A stretch of DNA of 11,798 bases, taken from Clostridiales bacterium DTU023. GTDB lineage: Bacteria > Bacillota > Clostridia > Saccharofermentanales > DTU023. Shown piece by piece: positions 7,894 through 11,798 of this stretch. The stretch is from contig LFTF01000063.1 in the NCBI GenBank assembly GCA_001512945.1, forward strand, positions 12,818-24,615, read 5' to 3'. How positions within the stretch are numbered: the stretch's first letter is position 1; every line of letters begins with the position of its first letter. Made by a program: the position numbers and the translations under genes. The notes beneath the pieces are model-generated. The model was given only the letters and a program-made list of their open reading frames with translations. It made no database searches and was not told the origin of the DNA.

Positions 7894-7901
7894 ATTCATT
7901 A

Positions 7902-7908
7902 CTCCTTT
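7902..7908 (-). promoter_or_regulatory. Ribosome binding site deciding between two rpsR ATG codons
   Basis: The minus strand reads AAAGGAGTAATGAATATG. The spacing from GGAG is two bases to the first ATG and eight to the second, so the second is favoured. Confidence 0.65.
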
Positions 7909-7922
7909 ATGAAATCAATTCA

Positions 7923-8378
7923 TTAAAAATCAAAGGGAAGTGACGTGTCGTCGTCGTCTGGAGCGGCCAGGAAATCTTGGCCTCCACTGTCAACGGTTGT
8001 CGATGTCGTATAGTCCCTGGATGTATTGTCCGCACCATCGTTTCTGTCACTGCGCTTGGATTCGCAGAACTCAACTTCATCGATAATTACTTCTGTCGTG
8101 TACCGCTTTTGTCCTGTCTGGTCTTCCCAACTTCTGGGCTGGATAGATCCGACGACCAAAATGCGGTCTCCCTTCGAGAAATAGCGGTTAATAAATTCTG
8201 CCTGCTGACGCCACGCTACGCAGGGGATGAAATCAGCCTGATTCTGCCTTGTTCCATCCGCAGCAGCACGAGTGCGACGATCGCAAGCCACTGTAAAATT
8301 GCATACAGAGAGACCGGTTTGCGTGGTCCGAATTTCAGGATCGCGCGTAAGACGTCCCATTAAAACTGCTTTGTTCAT
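7923..8378 (-). CDS. ssb: Single-stranded DNA-binding protein
   Basis: SSB coats single-stranded DNA in replication, recombination and repair and recruits partner proteins through its C-terminal tip. It has 151 residues. The N-terminal OB fold (about 1-107) shows MNKAVLMGRLTRDPEIR, the aromatic-rich DNA-contact strands (FIPCVAWRQQAEF, RSWEDQTGQKRY) and the closing strand EVIIDEVEF. A flexible Ser/Thr/Asp/Gly-rich linker runs from about 108 to 139. The tip is DDDDTSLPFDF. Usual tips end in DLPF or DIPF, so here two residues, Asp-Phe, follow the PF pair. The ATG overlaps the rpsF stop by four bases (ATGA), with AAGGA seven bases upstream, so the two are translationally coupled. Position between rpsF and rpsR is the classic arrangement for the main SSB. 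Confidence 0.97.
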   Translation of the reverse strand: MNKAVLMGRLTRDPEIRTTQTGLSVCNFTVACDRRTRAAADGTRQNQADFIPCVAWRQQAEFINRYFSKGDRILVVGSIQPRSWEDQTGQKRYTTEVIIDEVEFCESKRSDRNDGADNTSRDYTTSTTVDSGGQDFLAAPDDDDTSLPFDF

Positions 8379-8941
8379 TCTTGAGTCCTTTCCGGCGTCA
8401 CTGATTCTTCAGCGACTTCTTCCCGGGGTGCTTCCGTCAAAGGCAATTCTTCCTCTTGAACCTCTTCGTCTTTATCGACTCCAGAGGCATCAGGTTCTTC
8501 AGCAGGAAGCTCTTCTGTGGAGACATCCTCAGAAAGATTTTCGACTTCTTCCTGTTCGTCTGCTTGTCCGACTGCAACAGCTTGCACGGCGTTAGATCGC
8601 GCTGTTTCCGCCTTGATCTCGTCATCCAAAGAGCGCCTTGAGACCGGCATGAATGTGCCTTCCGCCAACACTATCAGGTAGCGAAGGACAGCATCGGAGA
8701 TGCGGAGCAAACGCTCAATTTCTTTCGGAGCATCAGGTTCTGCATTGAAATGAACGATAACATAATACCCATCGCGGATATCCTGTATCTCGTAAGCCAA
8801 CCTACGTCGACCCCATTCAGTGATGTCGATAATTTCTGCCGATGCCTCAACAATCGCTTTCACACGATCCAATTGAGTCTTCAGCACATCTGCAGGCAGC
8901 GTGCCATTCAGGACATAAAGTAATTCATATTTTCTTGTCAT
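8375..8941 (-). CDS. rpsF: Small ribosomal subunit protein bS6 with long acidic C-terminal extension
   Basis: bS6 forms a dimer with bS18 on the 30S platform. Residues 1-100 are a normal bS6 core (MTRKYELLYVL, WGRRRLAYEIQDIRDGYYVIVHF, LLRISDAVLRYLIV). Most bS6 proteins are 95-135 residues, but this one has 188. From about residue 128 to the end, 26 of 61 residues are Asp or Glu and only three are Lys or Arg, with scattered Pro, Ser and Thr, so the tail should be disordered. Escherichia coli bS6 gains extra glutamates after translation through RimK; here acidity is encoded in the gene. The reading frame runs unbroken into the four-base overlap with ssb, so the tail is not a frameshift product. 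The AGGAGG site is 13 bases from the ATG, longer than usual. The gene heads rpsF-ssb-rpsR. Confidence 0.95.
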   Translation of the reverse strand: MTRKYELLYVLNGTLPADVLKTQLDRVKAIVEASAEIIDITEWGRRRLAYEIQDIRDGYYVIVHFNAEPDAPKEIERLLRISDAVLRYLIVLAEGTFMPVSRRSLDDEIKAETARSNAVQAVAVGQADEQEEVENLSEDVSTEELPAEEPDASGVDKDEEVQEEELPLTEAPREEVAEESVTPERTQE

Positions 8942-9016
8942 AGGTAATAATAAACCTCCTGGACATATGGCTCTGCTTTATACAGAGCGAGGACTTGCGC
9001 CTGTTAGAACAGGCGA
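8942..9016 (-). promoter_or_regulatory. Structured 5' leader of the rpsF mRNA, candidate autoregulatory element
   Basis: From a start site predicted near 9014-9018, the leader is about 75 nt. It holds a 7-bp hairpin right at the 5' end (8998-9015, CGCCTGT, loop TCTA, ACAGGCG) and a second hairpin (8970-8988, GCTCTG, 7-nt loop, CAGAGC). CCTC at 8989-8992, just 5' of the second hairpin, can pair with GAGG at 8955-8958 inside the AGGAGG Shine-Dalgarno sequence (8955-8960). An alternative pairing, AGGT with ACCT (8942-8945), also covers part of that site. rpsF leaders in other bacteria bind the bS6-bS18 dimer through a bulged CCG motif; I do not see a clear CCG here, so membership of that RNA family is unproven. 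Confidence 0.5.
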
Positions 9017-9021
9017 GTGAC

Positions 9022-9050
9022 ACTCTAGCATGACTGCGACCTTGAGTCAA
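9022..9050 (-). promoter_or_regulatory. Strong promoter for the rpsF-ssb-rpsR operon
   Basis: The minus strand has TTGACT (9045-9050), a 17-base spacer, then TAGAGT (9022-9027), with TG one base before the -10. This is a near-consensus housekeeping sigma promoter with an extended -10. It lies about 80 bases before the rpsF ATG. The gap of about 115 bases between it and the sua5 stop holds only weak inverted repeats and no convincing terminator. Confidence 0.8.
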
Positions 9051-9166
9051 GCGCGAACCCATTATGTTCTCCGGTTTCCGCTCCTGTCCTCAGCAAACAG
9101 TTTAGTGCAAAAGCTAACATTTATATTTTGACTGCGACAAAATTATTTGGTCTTAACGATCGTACA

Positions 9167-10297
9167 TTACGTATCGCAGGTTATCCCGGAAACAGTGGCC
9201 GCTTTTGATAAACGATCCATATAGGCAGTCGCTTCCTCGCCGTCAAATCCTTCGGCATATATAGTATCAACTGCTTGTCTGTCAAGCGTCCGAAGCGCGT
9301 CGAATAAATGGTGCGTTGCTCGTGTGAGATCCCTGCCACCTTCATATGTATAAAGGCTGAGATGATCGTACATCTTTTCGTCGCGACCGCCTCGATCAGT
9401 GTTACACGATTGCGAAGTAAGACGACCTCGAAGCGCTTGCCATGTTTCTTCACTTAAAAACAGACCGATCGAACCTCCGTCTTTTTCAATGTCAAACAAA
9501 AAAGCATCCGCAATCAGCGCATCGGCCTTGGGACACACAATCACTACACGAGCTTTAGGTGCGTAATGACGATATTTCATGCCCGGTGAGAGCGGATGAG
9601 TGATGTCCTCCGGTTTCACTTGGTCCTGCCACGGAATGACCTGTATCCCTGTTCGTTCCAAAATAGCCTTGGCTGTAATTTTCCCTGGCCTCAGAATCCT
9701 AATCGGATCGCTTGTGAGATCAATGACAGTTGATTCTACGCCGACGTCACAGGGCCCATCGTCAATCAAGAATGGGATACGTCCCGCAAAATCGTCCAAG
9801 ACATGGCGTGCCCGCGTCGGACTCGGACGACCCGAGATATTCGCCGACGGCGCCACAACCGGAACTCCTGCCGCTTCAAGCAGAGCGCGGGCCGCAGGCT
9901 GTGATGGGAAACGCACAGCAACCGTCGAAAGACCGGCAGTCACTTCATCTGGTACATCGTGCCGTCGTGGCATCACGTACGTCAACGGACCGGGTGAAAA
10001 GGCTTCATAGAGGGGCCAAAATGTATCGGGTACTGATTCTGCGACCTCACCGACATCGTCGGCAGACAAAAGGTGGACAATGAGCGGGTTATCGGCAGGC
10101 CTACCTTTGAGACGGAAAATCTCCTTAACTGCGTCCGGCAGAAATGCTGAAGCTCCCAGGCCATAAACCGTCTCAGTTGGAAAGGCTACAACAGACCCTG
10201 CAGCAAGCGCTTGGCCCGGTCTCACAAAGACAGCCGAATCCAATGGATGCTTGATAAGAATGACTTGTGTGTTCACATCACTCACCTCTAAGTTCAT
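9167..10297 (-). CDS. sua5: L-threonylcarbamoyladenylate synthase, Sua5 type
   Basis: This enzyme makes threonylcarbamoyl-AMP from threonine, bicarbonate and ATP, the first step of the t6A37 modification of tRNAs that read ANN codons. It has 376 residues: an N-terminal TsaC/YrdC domain with FPTETVYGLGASA (39-51), KGRPADNPL (64-72), SPGPLTYV (101-108), AVRFP (127-131), PSANISG (150-156) and GVESTV (186-191), then the conserved linker SPGMKYRHYAPKA (237-249) and a C-terminal Sua5 domain (about 252-370). The linker and second domain separate it from the shorter TsaC. The ATG overlaps the prfA stop (ATGA). A GTG at codon 8 has AGAGGTG six bases upstream and could be the real start, giving 369 residues. 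It is the last gene of the prmC-prfA-sua5 run. Confidence 0.94.
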   Translation of the reverse strand: MNLEVSDVNTQVILIKHPLDSAVFVRPGQALAAGSVVAFPTETVYGLGASAFLPDAVKEIFRLKGRPADNPLIVHLLSADDVGEVAESVPDTFWPLYEAFSPGPLTYVMPRRHDVPDEVTAGLSTVAVRFPSQPAARALLEAAGVPVVAPSANISGRPSPTRARHVLDDFAGRIPFLIDDGPCDVGVESTVIDLTSDPIRILRPGKITAKAILERTGIQVIPWQDQVKPEDITHPLSPGMKYRHYAPKARVVIVCPKADALIADAFLFDIEKDGGSIGLFLSEETWQALRGRLTSQSCNTDRGGRDEKMYDHLSLYTYEGGRDLTRATHHLFDALRTLDRQAVDTIYAEGFDGEEATAYMDRLSKAATVSGITCDT

Positions 10298-11367
10298 ACC
10301 TCAAGAGCCGCCTCGTGATCGGCGAGTTGTAGGGCATCAATAATCTCATCGATTTCCCCGGCGAGAATACGCTCAAGCCTATAGAGCGTCAAACCGATTC
10401 TATGGTCCGTAACGCGAGATTGCGGGAAATTATATGTACGGATACGCTCGCTGCGGTCACCGGTGCCAACCTGACTCTTTCTTTCACTTGCAATCGCATC
10501 AGACTGCTCACGCTCCGCGAGATCGAGCAAGATCGCGCGCAGATGGGCCATCGCTTTGTCCTTGTTCTTGTACTGAGAACGCTGGTCTTGACACGTTACG
10601 ACTACCCCGGATGGTAAATGAGTGATACGGATGGCCGAACTAGTTTTATTGACATGCTGCCCGCCTGCTCCAGAAGCGCGATATGTGTCAATCTGCAGAT
10701 CTTTGGTATCAATCTCAAATTCGACTTCGTCAACCTCAGGAAGCACTGCGACAGTTACAGCAGAAGTATGGATACGTCCGCCTGACTCTGTAACGGGAAC
10801 ACGCTGAACGCGGTGCGCTCCACTCTCATATTTGAGCCGACTGTAAGCTCCCTTACCATCAATCATGAAGACAATTTCCTTGAAGCCGCCAATTCCTGTC
10901 TCGCTAAAGTCAACAATCTCGACTTCCCATCCCCTGATTTCAGCATAGCCTGAGTACATGCGAAAAAGATCGGCAACGAACAGCGCCGCCTCTTCGCCGC
11001 CCGTTCCTGCGCGGATTTCTACGATAACGTTTCGCTCATCGTTCGCATCTTTGGGTTCAATGGCTTCGCGTATAGAGGCCTCGAGCTCTTCGGCTTGAGT
11101 TTCAAGTTCAGCTACTTCCTCGCGCGCCATCTCGCGTAGCATCTGATCGTCCGTATCGTAAAGAAGGTTGCGGTTTTCTTCAAGTTCCGATTGAACACGT
11201 CGCAACTCGCGAATAAGTCGCACCAGAGGTTGTATCTCTGCATGCTCTTTTACAAGCTTGACATAGGCTTGCTGATCGCGCATCAGTTCCACATCTGCGA
11301 GCATTTCTGACAGCTCGTCGTATCGCGCTTCACTGGCGGTCAATTTTGTATGTTGATCAATATCCAT
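10294..11367 (-). CDS. prfA: Peptide chain release factor 1
   Basis: RF1 recognises UAA and UAG stop codons and triggers release of the finished protein. It has 357 residues, the normal length. An N-terminal alpha-helical domain (about 1-105) precedes the core. The codon-recognition PxT motif is PVT at 191-193 within HRVQRVPVTESGGRIHTSA, which marks RF1 rather than RF2 (SPF). The catalytic GGQ is at 235-237 within RASGAGGQHVNKT; Q237 is the residue methylated by PrmC. There is no in-frame stop needing programmed frameshift, as expected for RF1. AGGAAG sits seven bases before the ATG. It lies 32 bases downstream of prmC, its own modifying enzyme, and overlaps sua5 by four bases, so the three are probably one operon. 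Confidence 0.98.
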   Translation of the reverse strand: MDIDQHTKLTASEARYDELSEMLADVELMRDQQAYVKLVKEHAEIQPLVRLIRELRRVQSELEENRNLLYDTDDQMLREMAREEVAELETQAEELEASIREAIEPKDANDERNVIVEIRAGTGGEEAALFVADLFRMYSGYAEIRGWEVEIVDFSETGIGGFKEIVFMIDGKGAYSRLKYESGAHRVQRVPVTESGGRIHTSAVTVAVLPEVDEVEFEIDTKDLQIDTYRASGAGGQHVNKTSSAIRITHLPSGVVVTCQDQRSQYKNKDKAMAHLRAILLDLAEREQSDAIASERKSQVGTGDRSERIRTYNFPQSRVTDHRIGLTLYRLERILAGEIDEIIDALQLADHEAALEV

Positions 11368-11399
11368 ATTAAAACTTCCTATTATGAGCTGAATTCAGT

Positions 11400-11798
11400 T
11401 TACAACAAGCGACAGGCCGGATGACAACCCGTTGAGGCTACAAACGAAAATACCAGCACTCTTTCATGATCGGCCAGATCCCTGACAACGTGTTTTGTCG
11501 TCCAACCAAAGTCTGAGAACAGGGAACAGATATCGCGTGACTGCCCCGCGCCTGCTTCGGCGACAAGTACGCCTCCCCTGGCAAGACGTCCTCGCGCTTC
11601 AGACGCAAGCCGTCTGTAGAACCTGAGCCCGTCAGGTCCTCCGTCGAGCGCTGACTTGGGTTCATGGTATGCCACTTCAGGCATCAAGGAGGCGATGTCC
11701 TCTTTTGGAATATAGGGCGGGTTAGCCGTAATCACATCGTACAGCGCAGTCCCCGGTGGCCAGATATCTGCCGTCACCACGACAGCATCGAATTCGGG
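11400..11798 (-). CDS. prmC: Release factor glutamine methyltransferase, C-terminal part (5' end outside window)
   Basis: PrmC methylates the glutamine of the GGQ motif in RF1 and RF2 using S-adenosylmethionine. The frame is open to the window edge, so the beginning is missing; 132 residues are visible of about 280-290 expected. The substrate-binding NPPY motif (NPPYIPKEDI) is near the start of the fragment. It is followed by family features LMPEVAYHEPKSALDGGPDGLRFYR (in order PEV, EP, AL, GG, DGL, FYR), a GGVLVAEAGAGQ strand-turn and the terminal RDLADHERVLVF, equivalent to the usual DLAGRDRVV. The last 15 residues (SFVASTGCHPACRLL) look like a short extra tail. GTG codons at 11775-11780 are internal and not the true start, because the conserved Asp-containing strand continues upstream. 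It directly precedes prfA. Confidence 0.93.
   Translation of the reverse strand, partial: PEFDAVVVTADIWPPGTALYDVITANPPYIPKEDIASLMPEVAYHEPKSALDGGPDGLRFYRRLASEARGRLARGGVLVAEAGAGQSRDICSLFSDFGWTTKHVVRDLADHERVLVFSFVASTGCHPACRLL

Noticed and set aside
7977..8363. 128-codon plus-strand frame opposite ssb, and a similar one at 7083-7469 opposite rplI
   Set aside because: Both mirror highly conserved genes and their composition looks like reverse-complement translation; nothing supports expression.
9119..9139. Inverted repeat ATTTTG...CAAAAT after sua5 considered as a terminator
   Set aside because: The stem has only five or six mostly A-T pairs and no U-tract follows, so it is too weak to call.
9600..10010. 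136-codon open frame on the plus strand opposite sua5
   Set aside because: It lies entirely antisense to a well-conserved gene, has no ribosome binding site of note and its translation (rich in Ser, Arg, Gly, Thr) resembles no family I know. It is a by-product of codon use in sua5.
11791..11798. GAATTC near the right edge and again near 13-20 and 11391, considered as cloning junctions
   Set aside because: Each site sits naturally in or beside coding sequence with the reading frame unbroken (murC, prmC), so they look like ordinary genomic occurrences.
1..11798. Search for a defence system, prophage, insertion sequence, CRISPR array or biosynthetic cluster
   Set aside because: Every major frame is a recognised housekeeping gene, no long direct or inverted repeats were seen, and the intergenic gaps are too short for hidden genes.

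Overview
This window is a stretch of core bacterial housekeeping genes, most like a Firmicutes (Clostridia-type) chromosome. The evidence is the tilS / hpt / ftsH neighbourhood typical of that phylum, the rpsF-ssb-rpsR block followed by rplI-dnaB, strong AGGAG-type ribosome binding sites and extended -10 promoters. Base composition is near balanced. I cannot name the species. No mobile element, CRISPR array, rRNA, tRNA or phage gene is visible. Coding density is very high, and no gene-free stretch exceeds about 225 bases.

All genes but one are on the minus strand, so transcription runs from high to low coordinates. In that order there are three units. (1) prmC (truncated by the window end), prfA and sua5: translation termination (RF1 and the methyltransferase that modifies it) plus tRNA t6A synthesis, with a prfA/sua5 ATGA overlap. 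(2) rpsF, ssb and rpsR: ribosomal protein bS6, single-stranded DNA-binding protein and bS18. They are driven by a near-consensus promoter and a structured 75-nt leader and closed by a hairpin with a T-run. (3) rplI, dnaB, tilS, an M29 aminopeptidase, hpt and ftsH: bL9, replicative helicase, tRNA-Ile lysidine synthetase, aminopeptidase, hypoxanthine phosphoribosyltransferase and the membrane AAA+ protease. These are closely spaced, with a promoter before rplI and a possible second one before hpt. The single plus-strand gene is the 3' part of murC (peptidoglycan synthesis), which converges on ftsH. A strong bidirectional terminator lies between the two.

Functionally the window joins translation (bS6, bS18, bL9, RF1, PrmC, Sua5, TilS), replication (DnaB, SSB), purine salvage (Hpt), proteolysis (FtsH, M29 peptidase) and wall synthesis (MurC). 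I do not see a new biological system. The most unusual details are a genome-encoded acidic tail that roughly doubles bS6, an SSB ending LPFDF rather than stopping at the usual PF, a leader before rpsF that could hide its Shine-Dalgarno site, an M29 aminopeptidase gene inserted between tilS and hpt, a short TilS, and a MurC with changes at two usually conserved C-terminal motifs.
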